Source: Siphonodentalium dalli
Lineage: Eukaryota > Mollusca > Scaphopoda > Gadilida > Siphonodentaliidae
Assembly (NCBI GenBank): GCA_032622095.1
Contig: CP136067.1
Coordinates: 173,448,556-173,512,555, forward strand
Direction: 5' to 3'
DNA: 64,000 bases
Below the pieces are notes generated by a model. It was not told the DNA's origin. It was given only the letters and a program-made list of their open reading frames with translations, and did not search any database. Positions within the stretch are counted from its first letter, which is position 1. The number at the start of each line of letters is the position of its first letter. Shown here in pieces: positions 18,931 through 31,174 of the stretch. A program made the translations under genes and the position numbers.

Positions 18931-19849
18931 TGAACATTATCAGTTGTGTATTAACTTAAATTGAGAACAACATGCACTAAACATAAACATATGATATAAA
19001 ACTATCTTCCCTTACCCCATACCAATCTTGAACATTCCATATTGTATTTGTGTATTTTGTCAGATTTCTTATTGTTTTGTGGTCAACATTTATGTACTTA
19101 AATTTTCATCTGTGCATCATCATCTTTTTCCCGGGGAGAGGAGCTATAATATTTTCCGCGTTACGGAGTATAGAGGAAAATTACTGTCTTCACGGCATAT
19201 GCAGAGTTAATGGGTAAAGAACGCTTTGTCGCGTGAATATTGTCTGGTCAGTGATTATCGATATGTGTGATTGGCACTCAGTCGCTGGTGTGATGTTTGA
19301 TTGTCATTGAGTGAGCAGGTATGCGCTAAAAGCGTGAATGGTCAATCTAGTGCCAGTTGTCGTCGCGGTCGGACACAGTTTTCTGTACCTGTTTGTTTGG
19401 TTTTCTTAAGAAAATAGTTCTTTTAAAAAACGTGAGATACTATCTTGTTTGTTCATCGGATGACGACTAAGAAAACGAATCCGACGTTTTTATCCCTGAG
19501 ACTGGTATATTGAGCATTTTTCGGATACAGGTTTCCAGACCAACACATAGAAAAGATATAATGATAAAGTGAGGGGTCTGGTTTTTCCCGTAAGGCTTCC
19601 CAGTCTGAGAAGGGTGACTGATTCTGTTGAGCCAAGATAGAATGTGCGCTATAATACATATTATATTTTTTCAATCCGCATAGTTTCGATCCATTTTCAT
19701 CGCTTCAAATATATTGAGATAGTCTGCATGAATATATAGCGCACATATATTCATCAGAGCGATTTTATTATTTCATAATAAACGCTATCTAGGTCCGACC
19801 GCCTAGCGTAGCACTTAAAGCTTAATGCTCTTAGTTGTTGTTTGTTTAC

Positions 19850-19990
19850 CCAGTAGCGGGTATGGAGTGAAGACCCACCTAAGTTGTTATAACTTGTGCT
19901 CCAATCCCTATTCGTTCATCCTACATTATTGTGTTATAAATATGTTTTGTTTGATATGTTAATATGGGATGATCAATAAAATATGAAACA
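19850..19990 (+). other. LINE 3' UTR remnant
   Basis: Contains the hairpin TAAGTTGTTATAACTTGTGC (19880-19900) and ends GATCAATAAAATATGAAAC, matching the end of the minus-strand LINE at 29795. No coding part is attached. The stretch 18931-19849 otherwise shows nothing clear. Confidence 0.55.
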
Positions 19991-20090
19991 ACAACAATCG
20001 TGACGACCAATTGTCACCAAACTCCACCATAATAAATTGTCACACCTACTTTGCCATAGCTACTGTGCTACGCGTGTCCGCATCAATTCT

Positions 20091-21345
20091 AGCAGTTGTT
20101 TGCCCCGATACATTATCTCCGAGTTAGTATCATCAACAAGACAGGGTCCCTCAGTAAAATATGGTCCTGTTATCACTCAACATTATGTATTGCCATCTCC
20201 TCTTTCTTTTGGACTAATGTATTGATTGCATCTTATGGAAGTTATCTCCGTTATTCATATAGAAATCAATCAAGTCGCTATATGCTTGTTACTTAACGAA
20301 AATGATCGGTAATTGAGGATTCCACAGCCAGTCACGGGGTATAGCGACGTTATTATATGTTCGTCTACATAAGCATGAAATAACTGTCGTCTAGTCCCCT
20401 TGTAACATTTCTGTCACAATTTAGTGCTGTATTTCTGTGTTATTATTTACTAAATATTGTTTACACCGAACTAACACATTTCGTGGGTGTCCTAACCTTA
20501 TCAGCACACATGTCCATTGGGTCCATTGGGTCCATTCCTGACTGAAATAGGACCCAGGGTATACCAGGGGTATGAGTCTGTTCAGTCGAAATTTGAGCGG
20601 AGATCCTAACACTATATATTGCAAGTGCAATTGAACCTAATTGACAGGCGGTGCTCGTCGTTGAAAATAAGATAATTTTAATGAGTAAGCAAGAGCTCAT
20701 CATTCTTTGATATAATCGCGCAATAATATATACTGTCAACACTAAATCACATGTCTAAACATTAAACAGCGTGCTCCGTTAAACGTGAAAATTGGGCACA
20801 ATCGCACAACAAAAGGCATCCCAATTACACCATCTTGAATCAGAGCACACACACCACATCCGCATGCCCCAACCATAACACCATACATCAAAACAACTTT
20901 GGGCAGCATAATGTTCTTTCTTTCTTATATGCACTTACCGAGAAGACCCCAAACTAACGCCATACATAACATAATATTGTCAATGCAATGCCATATATTT
21001 ACCTTAATAGTGTAGACACATGCCAATAACAACACCATTTGATCTTTGTGTGGAGACATGGACTATTTCCGTTAGAACAATGGATTCTAACGTCACGTCG
21101 CGATGGACGCAAAAAATTTAACTCTAACGGAAATCACCAATTTATAATAATATTTATGATAATATTATGATGTATCTCAACTAAATATTATTGGAGATGG
21201 GATAAAAGGACTTCAGATGAACTTTTCAACATAAAACAACGATCCAATCACGTCAACTTAAGAAGTAAATCAACATCGGAAAAAGTGAGTACACGAAGTT
21301 AGGCAACAATTAAGCTGTCATTTCACGCTAACGAAATTTACAATC
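20091..21345. other. Non-coding stretch
   Basis: Holds a short GTCCATTGG triplet repeat (20513-20535) and a CCGTTAGA...TCTAACGG hairpin (about 21068-21130). The latter may belong to the 5' end of the LINE that follows. No gene is recognised. Confidence 0.4.
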
Positions 21346-21843
21346 ATGTTTGAGGAACTAATTGAAGAGAATAAGGAGACTTTCTTGTGTAATATTGACA
21401 ATTGTAAAGATGATTTTTCAAGTTATATACCACATGGAACAGGAAAGGCTCTTTTCGCTCTACAGGAAGAATTAAAAATGGACATTTATGAACCAAACGC
21501 CAGAATGGTGTCATTCAGAATTGACAGCGTTGAGAGGTTAATTCTATGGATTAAAGTAATCGCATATAGGTATCACAAACAATTAGGAAGCAACAGCCAA
21601 TACTCTGTTAATTGGGTAGACAAAGTAAAGGATAATGATCCAGTGAATGAGATTTATGTTCAAGTTCACAAAATCCACAAGATTCAAAATAAATCTGGAT
21701 TAGAAGATACGAAGGAAGAAAAAGTAGTGACTCTGCATATATATCCAAGGACATTATTGATCACTGCTCAGTGTATACAACAGTCAGTGTGGGCAGAACA
21801 AGAATTTCCTGTTTTAAAACACTTGGTGGATATTCTTCAATAA
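21346..21843 (+). pseudogene. LINE ORF1, N-terminal part
   Basis: A 165-codon frame starting MFEELIEENKETFLC. Its second half (VVTLHIYPRTLLITAQC ... WAEQEFPVLKHL) resembles a small domain I associate with ORF1 of invertebrate retroelements, of unknown function. The frame is broken after 21843; a coiled-coil segment (LENLKLHCTINVLENKVC ... ELESRIEEKFHAIL) continues at 21979-22242. Confidence 0.6.
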
Positions 21844-21978
21844 AATAATCTAAACCAAGCAAATAACATTCCTCAAACAGATGTTAATTTACACGAGATC
21901 AGTTTAACAGAGACCACAAGCCCACATATTCTAGCCTTCAGCACACCTAGAATAATACAGCCATCACCCACATCTGAC

Positions 21979-23310
21979 TTGAGAAAACTTGAAAATCTAA
22001 AGTTACACTGTACAATAAATGTTCTGGAGAATAAAGTATGTGCAAATGAAATTGCACTGCAAGGGATACAGAAAGAGTTAGAAAGTAGGATTGAAGAAAA
22101 ATTCCACGCAATTCTGCAGAGAACACGGAAAGAGTTGGAAGTCAAGTTTGAAGAAAGGATTGAAGGTGTGGCACAAGAGATGAAGGAGAATGTATTAAAA
22201 GTAAGAGAAACAGTTATTGTGAAAGAAGATACGGTTATATAAAGAAAAATTGTGGTAGAATAAGAAAATAAATCATTACGAAAAACATTACACATATTAA
22301 AGGAAGAGAACAAAAGCTGTAGAAATATAATAAGGATACAGAAAGATGAAATTGAGGATCTAGTAAGTGAGATAAATAAGGCCGCACAGACTTCACAACT
22401 ATATCAACAAAAATAGATGATATGGAACATGACTTGAAGAATTTAAAACAAGCACAACCAGCCACAGCAGTGAAAACACATGTGAGTGTCAAGGATAAGG
22501 GAACACAGGTTGAGAGACAGAAGAATGAATCAGATGACAACAAAACACCAGCAAAATATTCAACAACAGGAGGTTTCAATGTGAATGGGCATGTAAGAGA
22601 CAGAACATTAATGCTTTTCGATTCACGTGGCAATAATCTGGATGAGAACAAGATTTACAAGTATAGAAAGGTCGATATTGAAGTTCTTGGAGCAAAGCAG
22701 AAAGACATCACAGGAGCATCGAAATAGATTACAAAAATGAAATATGTTCCAATTTCCAAACAATATTGTGTTAGGGGTAGGTAGTAATCACCTATCTAAT
22801 AAATATGATGATTCATCTCCCAAAGAAGCAGGGGAAAAGATGGAAGACCTTCTGAAAATGTTACAGAATACAAATAATCCAAAATTAAATGTTCATCTTC
22901 TACCGGCATTTGAAAGAGTTAATCAAGATGCCTACAATGACAATGTCTATAAATACAAGGAAATTTGAAGATTTATCCCACAAGTTTTCTAATGTTTAGA
23001 CAGTAAAAAATGAAACAATATCCACAGATCACACAGGCCTATATATATGCGATGGAATTACTTTAATCCAAAGAGAACAAAATTCTTAGTCCACCTGAAT
23101 CCATTCTTGGGTATGAAGAGATATGAGGAATATCACCAGGACTCCTTCACAACAACAACAAATTACAATCAACGACAAAGTGGCAACAATTTACCTCATA
23201 ACAAACTTTCTGGAGGAGAAATAAGAAGACCGCAAATGCAACTAGACTCAAATCCAGATAAATCAACCAGCAGATTTTTAATTTATTGAAACATTTTGAA
23301 AGAAGTCATC
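21979..23310 (+). pseudogene. LINE ORF1: coiled coil and SGNH-like domain
   Basis: Pieces in several frames. A heptad-rich coiled coil lies at 21979-22242. A linker ends in LMLFDSRGNNLD (block I-like serine) at 22422-22727. GVGSNHLSNKYDD and VHLLPAFERVNQDAYN (block III-like) lie at 22744-22968. HTGLYICDGITLIQRE (block V-like) lies near 23025-23080, in a third frame. This is the known coiled coil plus esterase plan of CR1/L2-type ORF1. At least three frame breaks make it a pseudogene. Confidence 0.7.
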
Positions 23311-23373
23311 ATCACGGATTTTCGTGAAAATTTGATACAAACCTTCTGTTGAAGACTCTTGATTGATTTTAAG

Positions 23374-23854
23374 TTAAAGGTACGGTTGGCCTTGGCGGTG
23401 GGTATCCTGTGAAAATATTTCCACCCGTCAAAAACAGGAGGAACAACAAAATGTAGGCAGACTTTGTGCGTATACAAATAAAAAATATCGTATAAACAGT
23501 ATGTTATTGTCATATATTTGACCATTGTTATGTAAACAAAAGCATAAAAAGTTACTTTTCTGGTGTTTGTTTATATTATGATGGTAAACATAAAGAGCGT
23601 TCATTGTTGGTGAATTCCTGATATGGAACGAATAAAGAGCGTTTATGTGATTAGCCAGCAGCATCGTGCTGTCTTCTGTAACACAATCAGGCTCTTGCTT
23701 AGGTGAAATATAGTAAATCTTTATGATAACATGCTGTTTACGCGATGGTCATGGTATATATGAACGAAACTGTATGCGTTTTAATGTTTTTCTGTTTACG
23801 GTGATTGGAACAAATATGAATATTTTCGACAACTAAGGCCGCACGTGCCTTTAA
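23374..23854 (+). mobile_element. TTAA-type MITE (family A), copy 1
   Basis: Begins TTAAAGGTACGG and ends CCGCACGTGCCTTTAA, giving short TIRs with TTAA at both edges. Inside: GGCGGTGGGTAT, TATGTAAACAAAAGC, and AATAAAGAGCGTTTATG. It is non-coding and closely matches 24514-25015 in the same orientation; a reversed copy lies at 52987-53484. Confidence 0.85.
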
Positions 23855-24513
23855 CGTCACTTGTCTCCTTATAAATTATATAGTACAATTGCAATAATAC
23901 CTCACTATATGAGTTTACTATAGTTATATAAATACAATTTCGCCAATTTATATTTCTTTATACCAGACGACATATCCACATACAACAGATATGTATGGGT
24001 GAGTGACGTTGTGACTTGGAATTAAATGGCTGTCTCCCTACATAACTTGTACAAATAAATTGAAGAATAATATGTTATATAAAAATATGTTCTGAAAGTG
24101 TTAAATTAATTAATTCGCATTGATGCAATGTTATATTCAGTTAAATTACAGTAACTATAATACAACTCATTTAGATGCTAAATCCTTTGAAATTATAACG
24201 TGATTGGTTCAAAGCTACATGTATATAAATATTGAATATTATTACACTATCTTAAGATACTAAAACAAATGAGTAATAATATTCAGGGAGATATATACAT
24301 ATACTAGTATGTATTAATACAAATATCAATGCAAGGCTGGTGTTTGGTAAACTTTTGAATATATAACTTATTTGTTTTACCTCATATCGAATTATATTCA
24401 TACTAGTAACTTCAACTAATTTATAAGTTATTAACTTGATTGAACAAGTTAATTATACTGAGCATACTAACTAGTTAACTTGAATGCCATTTGAAGTCCC
24501 AATCCCTTATCCA
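23855..24513. other. Unique AT-rich segment between two MITEs
   Basis: 660 bp, no open frame and no recognised repeat; about three quarters A+T. It is bracketed by direct copies of MITE family A. Confidence 0.6.
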
Positions 24514-25015
24514 TTAAAGGTACGGTTGGCCTTGGCGGTGGGTATCCTGTGAAAATATCTCCACCCATCAAAAACCGCCACAAACAGAAAGAACATCAAA
24601 ATATAAATAGACTTTGTTCGTATACAAATAAGAAATATCGCATAAACAGTATGTTATGGTCATATGTTTGCCCATTGTTATGTAAACAAAAGCATAAAAA
24701 GTTACTTTTCTGGTGTTTGTTTATATTATGATGGTAAACATAAAGAGCGTTCTTTGTTGGTCAATACCTGATATGGAACTAATAAAGAGCGTTTATGCCA
24801 TTTGTGTGTGATTAGCCAGTAGCATTGTGCTGTCTTCTGTAACACAATCAGACTCTTGCTTAGGTAAAATATAGTAGGTCTTTATGATAACATGCTGGTT
24901 ACGCGATGGTCATGGTATATATGAACGGAACTGTATGCGTTTTAGTGTTTTTCTGTTTACGGTGTTTGGAACAAATATGAATATTTTCGACAATTAAGGC
25001 CGCACGCGCTTTTAA
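24514..25015 (+). mobile_element. TTAA-type MITE (family A), copy 2
   Basis: A 502 bp direct copy of 23374-23854 with the same TTAAAGGTACGG start and CGCACGCGCTTTTAA end. It stops 16 bases before the LINE ORF2 start codon. Confidence 0.85.
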
Positions 25016-25031
25016 GTCAATAATAGTAAAA

Positions 25032-26046
25032 ATGATCAATATCGGTTTTTGGAACATCCATGGAATGGGTAAAAAGCTTTCAGATATTACGTTTACTTCT
25101 CTTTTAGATAAATGTGATATATTATGTCTTGCTGAAACTATGTCTAGTGAATCTCCCAGCAACATTGATGGTTTTTTTCTTCACCATTTTCTTCTAAAGC
25201 TAAAAGAAAAAAGAAAAAAGGTCGAACCTCGGGTCGTATGCTAGTTTATTTCAAACCAAGCATTAGAAAACACATCACCCAGATTAAAATATCAAAAACT
25301 TCAATGTGGTTTGAGCTTTGTAACAAACCAAAAATGTATATTGGCTTCTTATATGTAAAACCTATAATTAATAAGAAAACTTCAGAAGAAATATTCGAAG
25401 ACATTAGGAATGAGATAATTTCATTTAAAGATTGTGGGCAAATTTTGCTTTGTGGAGATTTCAATGCTAGGACTTATGGCTTAGAAGATTTCATCATAAA
25501 TGATTCTATGGACCACATGGTGAAGATTTATTAACAAACTGTAACTATACCAAAGATATAGAACTATCAAGAAATCAACTAGATGAACAAAATAATATCC
25601 AAGGAGAACTTCTGACTGAAATATGCAAAGATCATCAATTGAGAATATTAAATGGCAGATTCTTGGGAGATTCACTAGGTTATAATACATTTTTTAGTCA
25701 CAATGGTCAAAGTACTGTTGATTATATGATTACCAAAATGCAGTTATTTTATGACATTGTTCAATTCAGAGTTCAAACACCTAATGAATTTTCTGATCAT
25801 GTTCCAATATCATTGATAATACAAAATAATGACTTCGAAAACTTTGAAGATTTAACCACTTTCAACTTACCTGGTAGATACATCTGGCAAAATGAATCTG
25901 CATTACAGTTCAGAAATGCAATCTCAACACAGAAATCTGTGGATAATATACTTTCATTAATAGACCTCATGGAAGATAACAGTTGCAAAGTCATTGATCT
26001 TATAGCAGATTTCTCTTCAATTCAAACCTATAAAAACTACAAATAA
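25032..26046 (+). pseudogene. LINE ORF2: AP-like endonuclease
   Basis: Starts MINIGFWNIHGMGKK (endonuclease block I). CLAETMS, ILLCGDFNARTYG (GDFN block), and STVDYMITK with FSDHVPISL (the SDH block) follow. These are the catalytic signatures of the apurinic-type endonuclease that nicks target DNA for priming. At least three frame breaks separate the pieces (25032-25244, 25238-25534, 25639-26046). Confidence 0.85.
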
Positions 26047-26386
26047 AGATAAATTCACAAACAAAAGAAATAATTATAATAAAGGGTGGATGAACTCTGA
26101 GTGTTTCAGGATGAGAAGAGAAGTTAGATCTTTAGCCAAAAAGTTACAAAATGAACCAAAAGTGTAACACTGAGACAATCATTCTGTCTAACCCGGAAAA
26201 GATATAATAACATGAAAAAAATATATAAGAAAGAATGTCTTTGAGTCACTTTCTGAGAATATCAAAACCCTAGATCAACATAACAATGCCAAAGAATTCT
26301 GGAAGTTCTTCCAACATTGGAACAAACAAAAAGTTAAACCTCAATCACCCATAAACGACAGCCAATGGATAAAACACTATAGTTCA

Positions 26387-27280
26387 TTGCTATGTTCAAA
26401 TAGCACCGAAAATAATAGTAATAAAGTGTCAGTAATATTTAATATTTCAAACCTATCTGAAGAGGATGAAAATAATCTCCTGAATACTCCTATAAATTGT
26501 GCCGAAATTAAAAAAGCAATAACTAACTTGAAAATGAATAAAAATGGGGGTCCAGACTTGATCATAAATGAATTCATTAAACATAGCTCAGACACAATGT
26601 CTTTCATTTTAGTGAAGTTTTTCAACAAAATTTTATATTGCGGAATATTTCCCTCAGAATGGAATCTTTCCCTCCTAACACCTATCCACAAATCAGGAGA
26701 TCCAACAGACTGCAACAATTATAGTGGGATAAGCATTATCTAGCTGTATTGGAAAGTTATTCACAAATATACTACAAAGAAGACTTGGGGAATTTTTAGA
26801 AAGTGGAAACGGTTTATCAATGAATCAAATAGGATTCAGACATAATTGTAGGACAACTGATCGTTTATTTGTCATGAAAACTTTATTAAATAAATATATA
26901 CAAAAAGAAGATAAGCAAACATACACAGCATTTATTGACTCGAGAAAGGCATTTGACTCTGTATATAGACCATACTTATTTCAGAAACTGAGAGAGAAAG
27001 GAATAAATGGAAATTTTATCATATTATGGAAAATATGTATTCCAATACCTACTATTCGTGTAAATTACAGAATGGATATAGTGAACCATTCAAAGCAGAT
27101 CTAGGGGTGAAACAAGGTGTTGGTCTCAGCCCCATACTTTTCAATCTATATATAGATGATTTAAAAGACTACATAGACAAGAACCATTCTGACCCCGTGA
27201 CATTAAATTCTATTCACTTCAACCATCTCCTATATGCTGATGACTTGGTTTTAATTTCAGAGACACAAGAAGGCCTGTAG
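26387..27280 (+). pseudogene. LINE ORF2: reverse transcriptase
   Basis: Carries RT blocks in order: NKNGGPDLIINEF and LLTPIHKSGD, then QIGFRHNCRTTD, FIDSRKAFDSV, GVKQGVGLSPILFNLYIDDL and the catalytic LLYADDLVLIS. The pieces sit in different frames with stops between 26743 and 26820 and around 27104, so the enzyme cannot be made from this copy. Confidence 0.88.
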
Positions 27281-27586
27281 TCATGTCTTGACTCATTTCA
27301 GAGATACTGTATAGATTGGAGACTAGCTGTTAACTCAAACAAATAAAAAACTATCATTTTCTAAAAAAATGGAAATACTAATCTTAAACCCATATTTTTT
27401 AATATGGACCTCTTACACTAGAAACGGTCAAAGAATATAAATATTTAGGGATAATATTTCACAAGAGTGGTAAATTGATATCAGCCGCATCAAACCTGTC
27501 AGATAGGCAAATAAGGCATATTATGCACTGAAAGGTAAATTAAAAGAATTTCCAAACTTATCTGTCAGAAATTGGATGTGTCTAAT

Positions 27587-27666
27587 TAACTCGATGATTC
27601 TCCCCATCCTTACTTATGGATTGTTGTATAATTAACTGGATGATTCTCCCCATCCTTACTTATGGA
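27587..27666. repeat. Local direct duplication
   Basis: TAACTCGATGATTCTCCCC and TAACTGGATGATTCTCCCC open two nearly identical 36 bp stretches about 46 bp apart within ORF2; this is one cause of its broken frame. Confidence 0.8.
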
Positions 27667-28520
27667 TCAGAAATATGGATATCTGACTTTAAAATTAACT
27701 CTAACTCGTATAAAAACCTCTTTAGCTCTTGCCTTTACAACACATACACATGTGTATTGAAAGATATACTGGGAGTTAACAGCAAGTCTACAAACATAGC
27801 AGTATATATACTCAGAAGTGGAAGCATTGCTGGTACACCTGACAATACTTCATGTGATATTTAAACATAAGGTTGATGGGCCTAACAGGCAAACATGGCG
27901 AATCACAACAACATAAACTCTTAATTGCAGCTTTTAAAGAAGACATGAAACTGAAAGGAAGAAAACCAGCTTTCTCGTGGTCGAACAACATTACTAATAT
28001 TGTAAAATTTGTAGACACCAGAATAGATAATTTTGAAGAATCACAATTTAAAGATGTAATAAGGACCACTTACAACAAAAAGATAGCAAATGAATATAAA
28101 CGAATGAAACCCTCAAACGAGGGGAAATTACGATTCTACAGTAAAATCATTACAGGATCCAAATTTAGAGACTATCTTAGTTTCAATATACCAAAATATC
28201 TAAAAAAAAGAACAAACTAAAATGAGAATAAGTGCACACACACATTGAATATAGAAACTCTGAGATACACAAAACCAAAACCAATAGATGAGTTAAAAAG
28301 ATTTTGTCCACATTGTCTGGATAAGGTTGAAAAGGAAACTCATTTTCTATTACATTGTGGGCTATATGATGATATAAGAAGTAAATACAACATTTTCCAC
28401 ATTAGTCATTATATGAATAACGCCAAAGCCATACTGAATCCACCAACCTTCACAAGTACTAAACAAGTATGTAAATACATAAAAGAAGCTATGAAAAAAC
28501 GATTATCTATTCAAATATAA
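27616..28520 (+). pseudogene. LINE ORF2 C-terminal region
   Basis: Frames at 27616-27864, 27873-28220 and 28245-28520 encode the RT connection and end: ILTYGSEIWI, then NGDK-less arms, then FCPHCLDKVEKETHFLLHC. The last has a C-X2-C...H-X4-C pattern like other LINE C-termini. Stops separate the pieces. Confidence 0.7.
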
Positions 28521-28815
28521 CTCACCCTAATGTAAGCTCTTTAAAAAACATATATTTAAAAGTAAAATAGAATAATATAGATGTTATTAGGACATAACTA
28601 GTTTTTTATGATAACTATAATCTTTCTCATCCTGAAACACACACCTATTCTACAACATTAACAATTTAATGAAATACAATATGTTATTTACAGATATAAC
28701 TATTAGTGTTTATATATGTCTGTTCATTTATGTTCAATGTTATGTTTATAATACATGTATTTATGGATTACGTCGAAATGATAATTCCAATAAAGAAATT
28801 TAAATTTGAATTTAT

Positions 28816-29684
28816 TGACAAGAAACCACCAGTTAGTTGATGACATCATGACGTCAGCGACGTCATGGTGACAAGGACCAGACCATCTAAGACTCTGGGT
28901 TAGATCCAGGAGGCACAACTCTCTTTGGGTTAATATGATGAATGTCCATTTTGCATAAACTGCTATATCGTATTGTATTGAGACAATGTTTCATTGTCGA
29001 ACATCAGTTGTGGTTCTCATGGAAGAATACCTTATCACATACAGTGGCTAGAATAGGTCCTGAAATCTGCATAGAAAGCTAAAAAATGTACTTACCCTGT
29101 TACCCGAACTGTGATACTTAAAAAATTGTGACATGTCTGCGAAAAAAAACTTTTTGCAAGATTTCAGCTATGAAAAAGTTTAATAAAACACCAAAAAATG
29201 TATCTCTTGGTGGCCATCTTGTCTGTTTTGGCGGCCATTTTGTCCGCCATATTCCACAACCAGTGGTAAAGCCAATATGTTAATAACGCCCAACGTGCGC
29301 ACTTGGTTAAAGCATGTAATGTAAGTAATATTATGTCTTCTAATGTGTTAAAAATTAGTGAAACAAAGAAATTGCGCTTCCACAAAAAGCCAATTTGGCG
29401 GCCATGTATTTCGGTGGTTACCATGGCAACCATGTGCTCTCCCTAGCTTGGCATGATATCCAAATCCACAAGATATCACCTCAGGATGTTGTATTCAAAG
29501 TTTGTTGCTTTTACCATAAAATTCACGATTCACCCTTTGTTTGTCACGGAGTAGCCCTACTATAAAATATGAGAATTGAACTCAGATCTAAATTTGAGTC
29601 TTTTGTCTGGCCATGTGGGTGCCGTTTTCTTGTTTACGTTTCTGAGATATATGTGTTTTTACACAATGTGTTTGTATCGATTTA
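28816..29684. other. Non-coding stretch with GGCGGCCAT words
   Basis: Short repeats of TGGCGGCCATTTTGTC-type words near 29210-29260 and 29395-29440. No gene recognised. Confidence 0.4.
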
Positions 29685-29784
29685 TGTATCGCGACGAGGC
29701 TAGTTTTCGTGGCCATATAGCGACGAGGCGACTTTGGTCGCCGATTCTCTGTATGGCCACGAAAACTAGCCGAGTCGCGATACA
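29685..29784. repeat. Palindrome with ~35 bp arms
   Basis: TGTATCGCGACGAGGCTAG ... CGTGGCCATA is mirrored by TATGGCCACG ... CTAGCCGAGTCGCGATACA. The arms differ at about one site and enclose roughly 35 bp that includes a smaller GGCGAC/GTCGCC hairpin. Confidence 0.8.
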
Positions 29785-29794
29785 CGAATCGTTT

Positions 29795-30560
29795 TCATTC
29801 CATATTTTTATTGAACATCCCAAACATTGACATAATATAAGCAATAATACACAAGCTGTAACAACAGAAAAATATGATGGGAGTATAATGGGATCGGAGC
29901 ACAAGTTATTTCAACTTAGGAAACGCTCCTCTCCCCTAATATAAAGACACAAACTTAAATTTAATGCGGATTGTTAAATGTTCCTGCAAAAGTAAATCTC
30001 TTTGTTTATATTTATATACATCAGGCTGGTTCAGGAGATTGGGTAAGGCATCATCGTACAAAGTATGCAGGTCATAAATGTGATTATGTAGAATCAATTT
30101 GTGGTTTACTATTCCAATGGATATTCTCATTACAAAAACGGTGAGACGATATAATGTATTTCTGTACAGCTGTGAAAAGAATACAGTTTTCTTTATAGGA
30201 AATCAGTGGTGATCCGCAAAGTAAATCTGCAGAATGGACAATATGTAGTCCAATGCCAGATATTGTTTCTTCCAGTATAGCTCTTTCATTTAAATAAAAA
30301 TGACAAGTAAACAGAAAGTGATCAGCATCTTCGATTTTGTATCCACAGTTACATTTAGGATGTTTTGTTAAATAATTTTTGAGTTTGTCTCCGTTCAAAT
30401 CACTACATCTGTTTCCGAGTCTACTTAGTAAAATGTTATCTCTTCTTTGGTGGTCTCAATGTCTTCAGTATGGGGTTTACAATATTTGAAAATTTGGAGA
30501 TCGAGGTACATTGTTGAACTACTTTGTCCAGACTATTCCAAATCGAAACACATTGTGTAT
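29795..30560 (-). pseudogene. LINE 3' end on the minus strand
   Basis: Minus-strand reading gives NILLSRLGNRCSDLNGDKL, then CNCGYKIEDADHFLFTCHFY and ADLLCG, closely related to 18560-18930. One frameshift splits the start. The 3' UTR hairpin (29896-29929) and an AATAAAAATATGG end (about 29800) complete the 3' end. It is 5'-truncated and lacks the RT. Confidence 0.7.
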
Positions 30561-31054
30561 ATAACACGTTTATCTACCATTGGCGTGACAGAATTCACCA
30601 CATAAGTTATTTAGGAGTTTATTAAATGCCAAAATTGTTGGACGATTAGCTTTCTTGAGTAAATTCTCCCAACCTGCAAAGGTATCTGCGTCACGCGATT
30701 TGGTCGCTTTGCTAAATTCTCCCTACCTGCTAGATCACGCGATACAGATGCTTTTATCGCCAATTCGGTATCGCCAATTTTATCAGGGAATTTCACCGGA
30801 AATGGTAGATAAATAGCAATACCACAATGATACACACCGGAAATCTTAATCAGTTGTGTAGTATATATATGTCCGGTATTCACATTATGGTTCATTGTTA
30901 ATTCAGACTTGCTACAGTACATATCTGAGAGGAGAGCTATCATATATTGGCCGGTACGGGAGAGACATATACATACCACACATACAGGAAGGCCCTGGTA
31001 TTAGACATTTTCGTTCTTGATATACATTACGAATCTGTGATTCGAATGAGCGAC

Positions 31055-31174
31055 ATGTTCAAATCGCTACCACTATGTGCTGTATGTTTTGTTGTTTGGA
31101 TAGTCATCGTTAATTCAGCAGCGATACCAAAAGAACATGAGAGACAGAAAAGACAGACCGTCTTAAATTCCCAG
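31055..31174 (+). CDS. MMP exon 1: signal peptide
   Basis: Forty codons from the ATG at 31055; an in-frame ATG at 31046 is an alternative start. The hydrophobic core LCAVCFVVWIVIV ends in NSAA, a good signal-peptidase site. The charged stretch IPKEHERQKRQT follows. The donor CAG|GTCAGT leaves phase 0, which fits exon 2. The last codons (TVLNSQ) are already part of the first unit of the minisatellite that fills the start of intron 1. Promoter elements upstream are not clear; 30863-30875 has a TATATATA run about 180 bp upstream. Confidence 0.6.

Larger units (their letters stand above)
21346..28815 (+). mobile_element. Decayed near full-length LINE with esterase-bearing ORF1
   Basis: A two-ORF non-LTR retrotransposon. 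ORF1 runs over 21346-23310 (N-terminal domain, coiled coil, SGNH-like domain). ORF2 covers 25032-28520 (AP-type endonuclease, reverse transcriptase, CCHC-like end). The 3' UTR ends near 28815 in AATAAAGAAATTTAAATTTG. Many stops and frameshifts break both ORFs. The 23374-25015 stretch between the ORFs is made of two TTAA-type MITEs plus 660 bp. AP endonuclease without RNase H, with an esterase in ORF1, points to the CR1/L2/Jockey-like assemblage, but the clade is not fixed. Confidence 0.85.

Noticed and set aside
23374-25015. Direct repeats of ~490 bp read as LTRs of a short retroelement
   Set aside because: Each repeat has its own TTAA-flanked TIRs and occurs alone at 52987; there is no primer site or polypurine tract between them.
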